Under the pieces are notes generated by a model. That model made no database searches, was not told the origin of the DNA, and saw only the letters and a program-made list of their open reading frames with translations. Position numbers and translations under genes: made by a program. From the NCBI RefSeq assembly GCF_018119395.1, contig NZ_JAGPWD010000032.1:1-64000 (forward strand): a DNA stretch of 64,000 bases, written 5' to 3'. This stretch comes from Massilia sp. ZL223 (GTDB lineage: Bacteria; Pseudomonadota; Gammaproteobacteria; Burkholderiales; Burkholderiaceae_D). Shown in pieces: positions 32,486-40,891 of this stretch; position 1 is the stretch's first letter; every line of letters begins with the position of its first letter.

Positions 32486-33590
32486 GGGTGAATCTCGAAG
32501 GTGAATACACGCCGGCGTTGATGCAGGGCGGTCTGCCGAGCATCAGGTCGGCCAGCAGTTGGGCGGTGCCGAAGGCCGTCGTCACGCCCAGGCCTTCATG
32601 GCCTGCTGCGAGCCAGACATGGTCGAGCGCGGGGTGGCGGCCGATGATGGGCCGGCCGTCGCGGGTCGCGGGACGCATCCCGGTCCAGCTCCTGAGGATC
32701 CTCATCTCGGCCAGGCAGGGCAGCAGGTCGATGGCCGAGCGCAGCAGCTGTGCGAGCACGCGCGGATCGACGTCCGCATGCTCGATGCCGTCCTGGCGGC
32801 ACGAACCGATCAGCCATTGCCCGGTCGCGCGCGGCTGCACGTTCGCCGCGACCGCCAGTGCGTCGCTGCCCGCCTCCGTCTGACCATAACCCATGCTGAC
32901 CAGCTGATGGGACAAGCGGCCGGGATAGCGGTCGGTGATGGCGAGGTGGCCTTTGCGTGGAAATACGGGGATATCGGGCAGCAGGCGCGTGACGCCCGTG
33001 CCGGCGGCAACTACCACATCGGCAGCGGAGAGGCGTTCGCCGCTGGAGAGCTGCACGCCGTTGCTGCCGATACGCAGGACCGGGACGCCGAACAGGGTGC
33101 TGCCGCCCTTCGCCACAAGCTGTTCGGTGAGTTCCCGCGCCACCGCGGGCGGAAAGACGGCGCTGTCGCGCGCGACGCGGACGCCGCCCGCCATGCCCTT
33201 GCGCAGCGAAGGTTCAAGCCTGGCCAGCTCCGCCCCCGACAGCAGGGACGCGCTCCAGCCGCGTTGCGCCAGCCTTTCCGCACGCGCGACCGCGTGGGCC
33301 ATTTGCGCTTCGTCTTCGGCGACCCAGAGCGTGCCGCACTGCGCGTGTTCGGCGATGCCGCCCTTCCTGGACAGATAGCTGTCCCAGCGCGCCAGCGACA
33401 GCATGCACAGGTCGAGTTCATCGTCGGTCTCGTCGAGGGCGACCAGGTGGCCCATCCCGGCCGCGGTCACGCCCGCGCCGGGATGATGCTCGTCGACGAG
33501 CAGCACCTTGCGCCCCAGGGACTGGAGTTCCAGGGCGCAGGCGGCGCCGATGATGCCGGCGCCGACGACAATGACGTCCGGGTTGCTCAC
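32472..33590 (-). CDS. FAD-dependent D-amino-acid oxidase-type subunit (D-hydroxyproline dehydrogenase)
   Basis: 372 residues. DadA/HcnC-like fold: DVIVVGAGIIGAACALELQSLGRKVLLVDE at the N-terminus, and WTGMRPATRDGRPIIGR with LAAGHEGLGVTTAFGTAQLLADLM at the C-terminus. It likely oxidises cis-4-hydroxy-D-proline to pyrroline-4-hydroxy-2-carboxylate, passing electrons to the Fe-S subunit. The start overlaps the stop of the DapA-like deaminase gene as ATGA. Confidence 0.88.
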   Translation of the reverse strand: MSNPDVIVVGAGIIGAACALELQSLGRKVLLVDEHHPGAGVTAAGMGHLVALDETDDELDLCMLSLARWDSYLSRKGGIAEHAQCGTLWVAEDEAQMAHAVARAERLAQRGWSASLLSGAELARLEPSLRKGMAGGVRVARDSAVFPPAVARELTEQLVAKGGSTLFGVPVLRIGSNGVQLSSGERLSAADVVVAAGTGVTRLLPDIPVFPRKGHLAITDRYPGRLSHQLVSMGYGQTEAGSDALAVAANVQPRATGQWLIGSCRQDGIEHADVDPRVLAQLLRSAIDLLPCLAEMRILRSWTGMRPATRDGRPIIGRHPALDHVWLAAGHEGLGVTTAFGTAQLLADLMLGRPPCINAGVYSPSRFTHAYV

Positions 33591-34483
33591 ACCAGGGCGG
33601 GCAGCTTGGGACGCTTGGCGATGGCCGCCTTGATGGTTTGCTCCGCCTTCAGGCGGCGCTCGCCGACCAGCGGCAGGCGCGGTGCGCGCACGCGCTCGTT
33701 GGAACCGATGGCCAGCGCTTCGGCCAGCTTGATGTTCTGGACCAGGTAGGTCGAGACGTCGAGGTCGAGCAGCGGGCGGAACCAGCGGTAGATCTCGAGG
33801 GCTTCGTTGTAGCGGCCGGCCTGGGTCAGGCGGTAGATCGCCACGGTTTCATGGGGGAAGGCCAGGCACAGGCCGGCCACCCAGCCCACCGCGCCGACGG
33901 TGAGCGCTTCGAAGGCGAGGTTGTCGACGCCGGTCAGCAGGTCGAAGCGGTCGCCGAAGCGGTTGATGATGTCGGTGCTGCGGCGGATGTCGTCCGAGGA
34001 TTCCTTGACCGCGACGAAGCGGGTGTCGCCGGCCAGTTCTTCCATGATCTCGATGGTCACGTCGACGCGGTAGGCCAGGCGGTTCGAATAGATCATGATC
34101 GGCAGGTCGCTGGCCTGGGCGATGGCCTTCAGGGTGGCGACCGTCTCGCGCGGATCGGTGTGGTAGATGGTGCTCGGCACCACCATCAGGCCGTCGGCGC
34201 CGGCTTGCGCGGCCTTCCTGGCCAGGGCGCAGGCGTCGCGCGTCGCCGCTTCGGCCACGGTCAGCAGGGAGGGCTTGTTGCCGCTGACCTGCTTGCACAG
34301 CTTGAGCACCTCGATGCGCTCGTCGTGCGACAGCATGGGACCTTCGCCCAGCGAACCGCAGGCGATCAGGCCGTCCACGCCGGCATCCATCTGGATGCCG
34401 AAGCAGCGGATCATTTCCTCATGGTCCAGGGAACCGTCGTCCTTGAACTTGGTGGTCACGGCAGGAAGAACACCTCTCCACAT
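33587..34483 (-). CDS. lhpC: DapA-family pyrroline-4-hydroxy-2-carboxylate deaminase
   Basis: 298 residues. Dihydrodipicolinate synthase-like TIM barrel that forms a Schiff base. GLIACGSLGEGPMLSHDER is the carboxylate-binding loop, IMIYSNRLAYRVDV holds the Tyr, and FVAVKESSDDIRRS the Schiff-base Lys. In hydroxyproline catabolism this family converts pyrroline-4-hydroxy-2-carboxylate to alpha-ketoglutarate semialdehyde. Function is assigned mainly from its operon with the dehydrogenase subunits. GGAGAGG precedes ATG 34483; the longer frame upstream has no support. The next enzyme (semialdehyde dehydrogenase) is not in the window. Confidence 0.85.
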   Translation of the reverse strand: MWRGVLPAVTTKFKDDGSLDHEEMIRCFGIQMDAGVDGLIACGSLGEGPMLSHDERIEVLKLCKQVSGNKPSLLTVAEAATRDACALARKAAQAGADGLMVVPSTIYHTDPRETVATLKAIAQASDLPIMIYSNRLAYRVDVTIEIMEELAGDTRFVAVKESSDDIRRSTDIINRFGDRFDLLTGVDNLAFEALTVGAVGWVAGLCLAFPHETVAIYRLTQAGRYNEALEIYRWFRPLLDLDVSTYLVQNIKLAEALAIGSNERVRAPRLPLVGERRLKAEQTIKAAIAKRPKLPALV

Positions 34484-34685
34484 GGCAATACCTCTCCTTC
34501 GGTTATGGCTTTTGAAAGTATCCATGCTAGGCCCTGGCGGGCCCGCGGTCTTGCTCCAAGCTTGCCCAAAGCGCGCCGAAATCGGCACAGCGGGCAAACG
34601 CCTGTTGGGGTACCCTCCTGCTCGGCGCCTGGGCGATTGCGAGGCATCGGGAAAGCGCCTATATTGTGGAGGTCGGAGAGGAAGA

Positions 34686-35447
34686 ATGATTGACGTAACA
34701 GCGTTTAAGTCGTTTGACGGGGTCGGCATGGAGGCCGTCGAATCGCTATTCGACGCCCTGAACGACATCGCCTATTTCGTCAAGGACAGGGAGGGCCGCT
34801 ACCTCAGCATCAACCTCACCATGGTGCGGCGCTGCGGAGTCCGGCACAAGAAGGATGTCATCGGCAAGACGGCGCTGGAGCTGTTCCCGCGCGTGCTGGC
34901 GGAAACCTACCTGGCGCAGGACAGGAAGGTGATCGACAAGGGCGCGCCGATCGACAAGCACCTGGAGCTGCACATTTATCCGGGGCGCAGCCGGGGCTGG
35001 TGCATTACCAAGAAGGTGCCGCTGTATGGCAAGGATGGAGAAGTCATCGGGCTGATCGGCACCTCGCATGACCTGGGGCTGCTCGACGACCTGCATCCTG
35101 CTTACCGGCAGATCGCGCATATCGCGCAGACCATCAGCGAGAACTACCACGAGAACCTGTCGCTGCAGGCGCTGGCGCAGGAGGCGGGGTTATCCCTTTC
35201 GCGCGTCGAAAGGCTGTTCCAGAAGGTGTTCCAGCATTCGCCGCGCCAGTTGCTGCTGCAGTGCCGGTTGACTGCTGCGATGGACCTGATCGAGCGGAAA
35301 CCCGACGCCAGGATTGCGGACATCGCCTACGAATGCGGGTATACGGATCACAGCGCGTTCAGCCGGCAGTTCAAGTCCTATGTTGGCATGAGTCCGACCC
35401 AGTATGCGGTACACGTGAGAAATGGCGTGGACGCAACGAACGCGTAG
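34686..35447 (+). CDS. PAS-domain AraC-family regulator of the hydroxyproline locus
   Basis: 253 residues. A PAS fold (about 17-130; LFDALNDIAYFVKDREGRYLSIN, VIGKTALELFP, VIGLIGTSHDL) replaces the usual cupin, and an AraC double HTH follows (about 150-245; NLSLQALAQEAGLSLSRVERLFQKVF, ARIADIAYECGYTDHSAFSRQFK). It is divergent from the deaminase-dehydrogenase operon and faces the epimerase gene, so it probably controls both. GAGAGG lies before ATG 34686. Confidence 0.9.
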   Translation: MIDVTAFKSFDGVGMEAVESLFDALNDIAYFVKDREGRYLSINLTMVRRCGVRHKKDVIGKTALELFPRVLAETYLAQDRKVIDKGAPIDKHLELHIYPGRSRGWCITKKVPLYGKDGEVIGLIGTSHDLGLLDDLHPAYRQIAHIAQTISENYHENLSLQALAQEAGLSLSRVERLFQKVFQHSPRQLLLQCRLTAAMDLIERKPDARIADIAYECGYTDHSAFSRQFKSYVGMSPTQYAVHVRNGVDATNA

Positions 35448-35483
35448 TCATAGTTGAGCGCATTCCTTCGTTAGCATTGAAAC

Positions 35484-35514
35484 CGTCGCCCCGGCGAAGG
35501 ACGGGGTCCAAGTT
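35484..35514. repeat. degenerate REP element
   Basis: A single 31-base copy (CGTCGCCCCGGCGAAGGACG...CCAAGTT) with several changes from the 110-140 copy. It lies between the convergent regulator and epimerase genes. Confidence 0.6.
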
Positions 35515-35540
35515 CGCTGCACAGCCGTAACGCCCGCAAT

Positions 35541-36482
35541 CTAAGCGTCTTGTCCCGCAATACCCCAGGCAAACGGATCATCCTCCTGGAAGATCAGCGT
35601 CGCTTCCCCGCTCACCCAAGCCGTGCCGCGAATGGTCGGCGCAATCCCCCCATTCTCCCGCCGATAGCTGCCTTCAAACACGCTGCCGATAACGCTCTCC
35701 TGCCGCCAGACCGCGCCCTCTTCCAGCTTGCCGTCCGCCGCCAGGCAAGCCAGCTTGGCGCTGGTCCCGGTACCGCACGGCGAGCGGTCGTAAGCCTTGC
35801 CCGGACAGAGCACGAAATTCCTGCTGTCCGCCGATTGGGACGCCGTAAACAACTCCACGTGATCGATCAGCGCCCCGCCTGCGCCGGTAATGCCCTGTTC
35901 CCGCAACGCGTCCATGATCGCTTCAGAAAACCGGGTCAGCGCTTCGATATTGCCCGGCTTGATCTCGAAAGGATGATCTTCCACCAGGAAGAACCAGTTC
36001 CCGCCCCAGGCGATATCGCCGTTCACCGTGCCATAGCCGTCGACCGCCACCGACACCCGCTTCTGCAGCCGGTACGAGGCTACGTTATCGACGCTGACGG
36101 AGCCGTCCGCGTGGAGTTCGGCCGTCACGACGCCGACCGGCGTATCGATCCGGTGCCGCCCGGCGCTAATGCGCCCCATATGGGCCAGCGAGGCGACCAG
36201 GCCAATCGTGCCATGCCCGCACATACCGAGATAGCCGACGTTATTGAAGAAGATGACGCCGGCGGCGCAGTCGTCCGCATGGGGCTCGCACAGCAGCGCC
36301 CCGACCAGGACATCCGACCCTCGCGGCTCGCACACGGTGCCGGTGCGAACGTGATCATGCTGTTCGCGCATGAGGGCCAGCCGCCCGGACAAGGGGCCAC
36401 TACCCAGGTCCGGCCCTCCATCGATGATGAGGCGAGTCGGCTCGCCGCCCGTGTGTGAATCGATGATCGATATTTTTTTCAT
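35541..36482 (-). CDS. lhpA: 4-hydroxyproline 2-epimerase (proline racemase family)
   Basis: 313 residues. Converts trans-4-hydroxy-L-proline to cis-4-hydroxy-D-proline, the first catabolic step. Both catalytic cysteines are present: Cys88 in GMCGHGTIG and Cys236 in [10 protein letters not shown], the same numbers as in the Pseudomonas enzyme. Start motif [17 protein letters not shown] is conserved, which selects ATG 36482; the upstream extension is not. Proline racemase is the alternative, but the hydroxyproline operon alongside favours the epimerase. Confidence 0.92.
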   Translation of the reverse strand: MKKISIIDSHTGGEPTRLIIDGGPDLGSGPLSGRLALMREQHDHVRTGTVCEPRGSDVLVGALLCEPHADDCAAGVIFFNNVGYLGMCGHGTIGLVASLAHMGRISAGRHRIDTPVGVVTAELHADGSVSVDNVASYRLQKRVSVAVDGYGTVNGDIAWGGNWFFLVEDHPFEIKPGNIEALTRFSEAIMDALREQGITGAGGALIDHVELFTASQSADSRNFVLCPGKAYDRSPCGTGTSAKLACLAADGKLEEGAVWRQESVIGSVFEGSYRRENGGIAPTIRGTAWVSGEATLIFQEDDPFAWGIAGQDA

Positions 36483-36770
36483 CTCGGCTCTACTGTTATC
36501 GGAACTATCCCGCACTGGCATCTACGTGGCACCAGACTACCGTCAGTGGCCGAGGCGGTCTTGTGCATTCTGGGCCTGTTCTGCATGGAAAAAGGCACAC
36601 CAAGCTAGGGTATAACGTCCTCTTCGACCTGAAAGCCCGGAACGGCCGAATGAGACTACTGTAATTCGATAGGAACCGATGATTATCGATAGCGCACATC
36701 TTAGTGCTGACAATAGATCAGGAACGTTGCGTCTTTGCATTCGCCATGCAGCCAGGTCAAGCTAACCTAC

Positions 36771-37982
36771 TCAGGTTGGGACCACTGGCACTGGTGCAAG
36801 TGAACGCAGGCGCAAGGCAATTCCGAGCCCTACCAATAGAATCGCTCCCAGCATGAGCACAACGCCCGGCCATGCCCATTGCTCCCATACATAGCCGGTA
36901 GCCCACCCCACCACACTCGACCCGAGGTAATAGAAGAAGAGATAAATGCCCGACGCCAGCGCCTGTGGGGGCTTGGCGCGCCGCCCCACCCAGCTGCTGG
37001 CCACCGAATGCGAGGCGAAGAAGCCGAAGGTCGCCAGTCCCACGCCCAGCACGACCGCGAACACCGAATCGTGCAGCGTGATGAGCAACCCCGCGATCAT
37101 CACCCCCATCACCAGCCAGAGCACGTTGCGCCGCCCCAGCTTGTCGCCCAGCTTCCCCGCCCACATCGAGCTGAAGATCCCGAGCAGGTAGAGCAGCGAC
37201 AGCGCCCCGACCGCGCTCTGGCGCAGCTCGAACGGCGGCGCCAGCAGCCGGTAGCCGATGTAGTTGTACAGGCTGACGAAAGACCCCATCAGCAGGAAAG
37301 GCACCGCGAACAGCCATGGCAACCCTGGATCGCGCAGGTGCACGCGCAGTCCGTCGATGAACCCGGGCCCGCGCGGCGGCCGCGTATCCGCATGGCGCGA
37401 AGGCGGCAGGCTGCGCGAGAACTCCCAGGCCGCGTACAGCCCCGCCGCGCCCAGCAGCCCGACGGCGATGCGCCACGAGACGAAGTCGCTGATCAGGGCC
37501 GAGATCACGCGCCCGCTCATGCCGCCAAACGCGCTGCCGCTGATGTACATGCCCATCGACAGCCCGAGCGAGGTCGGCTCGATCTCGTCGCTCAGGTAAG
37601 CCATGGCCACCGCGGGCAGCCCGCCCAGCATCAGCCCGAGCAGTCCCCTCACCCCGACCAGCTGGGCGTAATCGAAGGTGAAGGCGCACAGCAAGGTGAG
37701 CACCGCGCCGAAGTACATCGACGCGACCATCACGGTCTTGCGGCCGAAGCGGTCGGCCACGCTGGAAGACGCGAGCAGCGCCACCGCCAGGGTCGCGGTC
37801 GACACCGACAGCGCCAGGCTGCTCTGCGCGGGAGTGAGATGGAAATCCTGCGCCAGCAGCGGCATCAGCGGCTGGACGCAGTACAGGAGGGCGAAGATCG
37901 AAAAGCCCCCGAATGCCATTGCGCGGTTGATGCGCCGGAACTCAATGCTCCCGGACGCGATCCGACCACGCGGCGCACTCAC
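36771..37982 (-). CDS. MFS transporter
   Basis: 403 residues, twelve hydrophobic helices. Motif A-like VADRFGRKTVMVAS between TM2 and TM3, and GKLGDKLGRRNVLWLV between TM8 and TM9. Best fit is the YnfM-type arabinose/drug efflux group; the substrate is unknown. GTG 37982 overlaps the stop of the preceding gene as GTGA, so it is the last gene of the DnaJ-containing operon. The ~290 bases downstream, before the epimerase gene, show no gene. Confidence 0.85.
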   Translation of the reverse strand: MSAPRGRIASGSIEFRRINRAMAFGGFSIFALLYCVQPLMPLLAQDFHLTPAQSSLALSVSTATLAVALLASSSVADRFGRKTVMVASMYFGAVLTLLCAFTFDYAQLVGVRGLLGLMLGGLPAVAMAYLSDEIEPTSLGLSMGMYISGSAFGGMSGRVISALISDFVSWRIAVGLLGAAGLYAAWEFSRSLPPSRHADTRPPRGPGFIDGLRVHLRDPGLPWLFAVPFLLMGSFVSLYNYIGYRLLAPPFELRQSAVGALSLLYLLGIFSSMWAGKLGDKLGRRNVLWLVMGVMIAGLLITLHDSVFAVVLGVGLATFGFFASHSVASSWVGRRAKPPQALASGIYLFFYYLGSSVVGWATGYVWEQWAWPGVVLMLGAILLVGLGIALRLRSLAPVPVVPT

Positions 37983-38851
37983 GGGTAATCCGCCTCGAGT
38001 TCGGAACCGGCGTAGTTTTCCAGCTCGGCGAACAGCTGCTTGAGACTGGCCTTGGTCCCGATGTTCTGCAGCACGGTGCAATGGGTGCGGTAGGTGTCGA
38101 TGCGCTCGGCGATGATGGCCTTGTGCGCATCGGGAATGCGCGCCATGAGTTCCGCCCAGCCGGTCTCGAAGTCCGGCTGGTTCTTGCGCACCGCTTTGAC
38201 GAAGCGCTCGAACTCCTTCTGCCCCGCGCGCGCGGTGATGCGCGCGCCGCCTTCCACCGCGAAGATGATCGCCAGCGCGATCACGCCTTCGGCGTTCAGG
38301 TCCGGATCGTTGATCGGACCTTCGTAGTGATGGCGGCGCAGCCACTGGGCGGCGCGCACGATGGCCTGCACGCCCTTGCGCTGCTCCACCTGGCCCAGGT
38401 AGCGCTCGTAGCCCGACCAGCTTTCGCCCGGATCGGCGGTGCAGATATCGACGAACAGTTCCTTCAGGCGGCGCTGCGAGTACACCGGATCGTTGTCGTA
38501 CTCGCCGATCAGGCTGTCCTCGGGCAGCGCGGCCAGCTCGCGGATCAGGCGGAAGCCCGCCTGGAACACGTATTCGGCGCCCTCCTCGATCAGGACGTCG
38601 AGCGCGTCCAGGTCGTCCTCGCTCTCGACCAGGTGTTCGAGACCGAGCGAGAGGCCGCCCACGGTCAGCAGCTGGGCGCGCTGGATGCCTTCCGCGGTAC
38701 GGTCGTTGGTGAACTTCTCGGCCACCATGGCGGTGATCCCGGACAGTTCGTCCGCCAGGATCGCCGCTTCGTCGGCCGTAGCCTCGGTGGACAGCAGCTT
38801 GATCGCCCGCACCAGGCGCGGCGGCTTCTCGATGACGATGGCTGGCAGCAT
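37979..38851 (-). CDS. uncharacterised protein of the dnaJ-like operon
   Basis: 290 residues, family not recognised, mostly helical and acidic. Starts MLPAIVIEKPPRLVRAIKLLS; contains SLGLEHLVESEDDLDALDVLIEEGAEYVFQAGF and AIIFAVEGGARITARAGQKEF. No signal or catalytic motif. ATG 38851 has GGAG close before it; GTG 38872, overlapping the upstream stop as GTGA, is a serious alternative. Third unknown protein in the operon; likely cytosolic. Confidence 0.7.
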   Translation of the reverse strand: MLPAIVIEKPPRLVRAIKLLSTEATADEAAILADELSGITAMVAEKFTNDRTAEGIQRAQLLTVGGLSLGLEHLVESEDDLDALDVLIEEGAEYVFQAGFRLIRELAALPEDSLIGEYDNDPVYSQRRLKELFVDICTADPGESWSGYERYLGQVEQRKGVQAIVRAAQWLRRHHYEGPINDPDLNAEGVIALAIIFAVEGGARITARAGQKEFERFVKAVRKNQPDFETGWAELMARIPDAHKAIIAERIDTYRTHCTVLQNIGTKASLKQLFAELENYAGSELEADYP

Positions 38852-38868
38852 GGCTCCGCTGGCCCCGC

Positions 38869-39657
38869 TCACGAGAAGATGTCCGTACCCAGGCTGCGGC
38901 GGGTGCTGCGGCGCGGCATGCTGCGCACCGACGGCACCTGCTTGCGCAGGCGGTACAGCAGCTCGCGGGTCGAGCGCTGCATGAATTCCGATTCCTCGTC
39001 CGGGTCGTCCGGCAGCTCGATGTCGGCCATCTCGGCGCTGTGGCGGAATTCCGGGAACAGCTCGAGCAGCGAACGCTCCCAGCCGTCCTCGCTGGCCTTG
39101 GCCAGGTCCACCGCCAGCGGCACGATGTCGCTGTCGCCGCTGGTCTGGGCGGTCACGTAGCGGCCCTTGGAAATGATCTCGCCGGCCACTTCCAGGATGT
39201 CCTTCGGCGCCAACGACCACAGGATCGCGAACACGGTCGCGCCATGGTCGGTGGCCGAAGCCTCGGCCAGCAGCTCGTTGCGGCGGTCCTCGTCGTCCTG
39301 GGCATAGACCACGCCGTGCACGTGGTTGAACAGGTTCTCGGCGATGCGCTCCGGGTCGTCCTCGATCATGTTGTCCGGCCAGGTGGCGGCGATATAGGCC
39401 AGGCTGTCGGCCCAGGCCTTGGGCGGCACCAGCATGGTCGCCAGCGAGGTCTTGGCGCCGTCGAAGCCTGACAGGTGCAGCGCGGTGACCTGCGGCGGCA
39501 GGTCCTGCAGCACCTGGGCCACGGCGTAGTCGCCGTGTTCGTCGGCCGCTTTCGAGAACACCTCTTCGGCGTGTTCGAGCGAGCCGGCCAGCACCAGGTC
39601 GCCGACCTGCTTGGTCAGCGCGGGCAGGTTGCTGCCTTTATTACCTTCGTCGCTCAT
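38869..39657 (-). CDS. uncharacterised protein of the dnaJ-like operon
   Basis: 262 residues, family not recognised. Begins MSDEGNKGSNLPALTKQVGDLVLAG; helical repeats in the first half resemble TPR-like packing (LEHAEEVFSKAADEHGDYAVAQVL). The C-terminus is basic (SMPRRSTRRSLGTDIFS). Overlaps the next upstream gene as ATGA and is likely coupled to it. No enzyme motif. Confidence 0.7.
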   Translation of the reverse strand: MSDEGNKGSNLPALTKQVGDLVLAGSLEHAEEVFSKAADEHGDYAVAQVLQDLPPQVTALHLSGFDGAKTSLATMLVPPKAWADSLAYIAATWPDNMIEDDPERIAENLFNHVHGVVYAQDDEDRRNELLAEASATDHGATVFAILWSLAPKDILEVAGEIISKGRYVTAQTSGDSDIVPLAVDLAKASEDGWERSLLELFPEFRHSAEMADIELPDDPDEESEFMQRSTRELLYRLRKQVPSVRSMPRRSTRRSLGTDIFS

Positions 39658-40169
39658 TCGCGGTCCCCTCCTTCCTGGTCGAACAGCTGGGTGAAGTCGT
39701 CGGATGCGGCCGTGCTGTCCATCTCATCGCCCTCGTCGTCGTCCTCGCCCTCGGCCAGCTGGTCGAGCGACTGGTCGACGTCGTCCCAGCGGCCCTGGTT
39801 CTTGTACAGGAAGGCGGTGATGATGGCCTGGCGCGCCAGTTCCGGGTGGTTCGCGATCATCGAGTCGTACATGGCCGCGCCGCCCTCGCCATCGCACTCG
39901 GCCATCGCGAACACGCGCGACGGGTCGCCGCCCTCGTAGTCGGCGGCTTCGCGCATCAGGCCCTTGGGGTCGGTGAAGCGGATGCGGTCGACCAGGGCGA
40001 AGGCCATCAGGTTGACATCGTCCAGGCCGGACCCGCTGGCATACTCGGACACCAGGGCGCCGACCATCATGTCGTAGTTCTTGCGGTTGGGCGGGTCGCC
40101 CAGGGTGCCCTCGATCTGGCCTTCCAGTTCACGCGACTGGAACGAGAATTCGGGATGTACGTGTTTCAT
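39654..40169 (-). CDS. uncharacterised acidic protein of the dnaJ-like operon
   Basis: 171 residues, family not recognised. MKHVHPEFSFQSRELEGQIEG at the start; the middle, NLMAFALVDRIRFTDPKGLMREAADYEGGDPSRVF, is followed by a very acidic tail (LAEGEDDDEGDEMDST). It lies 49 bases after the DnaJ-domain gene and overlaps the next gene by 4 bases. Confidence 0.7.
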   Translation of the reverse strand: MKHVHPEFSFQSRELEGQIEGTLGDPPNRKNYDMMVGALVSEYASGSGLDDVNLMAFALVDRIRFTDPKGLMREAADYEGGDPSRVFAMAECDGEGGAAMYDSMIANHPELARQAIITAFLYKNQGRWDDVDQSLDQLAEGEDDDEGDEMDSTAASDDFTQLFDQEGGDRE

Positions 40170-40218
40170 TGTTCTATCCTGTTGATTCGGTGGTGGCCGC
40201 GCAGCGCGGCGCCGTGGC

Positions 40219-40509
40219 TCAGGCCTGGAGATTGACGCCATTCAGCGCGAACAGCGAGCGCCACAGTTCGAAGGCCTCGGCCTCGGCATCGAGCACAATG
40301 CGGTGGTTGACGCTCTGGTTGTATTCCGCGCGCTTGGCGGGGTCGGACAGGATCTCGTAGGCCTTGGTCACGGCCTTGAAGCGCGCCTCCGCGCCCGGCG
40401 CCTGGTTGCGGTCCGGGTGGTAGCGCATGGCCAGCGAACGGTAGACCTTCTTGATCTCGTCGTCGCTGGCGTTCGGCGCGACGCCGAGGATCGCGTATAA
40501 ATTTTCCAC
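40219..40509 (-). CDS. DnaJ (J-domain) protein
   Basis: 96 residues. A J domain occupies about residues 1-66: [20 protein letters not shown], the HPD motif in MRYHPDRNQ, and [16 protein letters not shown]. There is no G/F or zinc-finger region, so it is a minimal type III J-protein that would stimulate a DnaK partner. GTG 40509 is chosen because GGAGAG lies 6 bases upstream; the in-frame TTG 40533 is an alternative. First gene of a five-gene operon. Confidence 0.85.
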   Translation of the reverse strand: MENLYAILGVAPNASDDEIKKVYRSLAMRYHPDRNQAPGAEARFKAVTKAYEILSDPAKRAEYNQSVNHRIVLDAEAEAFELWRSLFALNGVNLQA

Positions 40510-40891
40510 TTGAGACTCTCCGGCGATCGGCAAAGGCGAGATTATCCACTATAAAAGGATAAGCTGTCAGGCTTGCCAGATTGATAACAAGCTGTTCAGT
40601 GCCTGTAGGGTGGCAATGGCGGCTCGGGCGGATGCACGGGCGCTACGGGGACAACTTGCGGCGCGGCCGGCAGCGCGGGCATGGGCAGGCCGCCGAGCGC
40701 AAACAGCCAGGCACGCACCAGGTCCGGATGGGTGGCGAGGGTTTTCATGGGTTCGACCTTGCAAGGGGTTGAGCTGTCCCCAAGTATGCGCATTGGGGGC
40801 CATCCTGACGGTGCGCTCCACCACATAGGGGACCGGAGCGGCCCCGTCTACGGTAAAATGCCCCGAACTTACCTATCCAACACCATTCTTC
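40510..40891. other. intergenic region before glnS
   Basis: About 380 bases. It holds the promoters of the divergent DnaJ-type operon and glnS (TAAAAT at 40854-40859 is a possible -10 for glnS) and one weak small frame at 40596-40748. Nothing else was recognised. Confidence 0.4.
40596..40748 (-). CDS. doubtful 50-residue Pro-rich frame
   Basis: MKTLATHPDLVRAWLFALGG followed by a proline-rich end (PVHPPEPPLPPYRH). AAGG lies 9 bases before the ATG, which is loose. Codon bias is compatible with coding, but no homology is claimed. Confidence 0.25.
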   Translation of the reverse strand: MKTLATHPDLVRAWLFALGGLPMPALPAAPQVVPVAPVHPPEPPLPPYRH

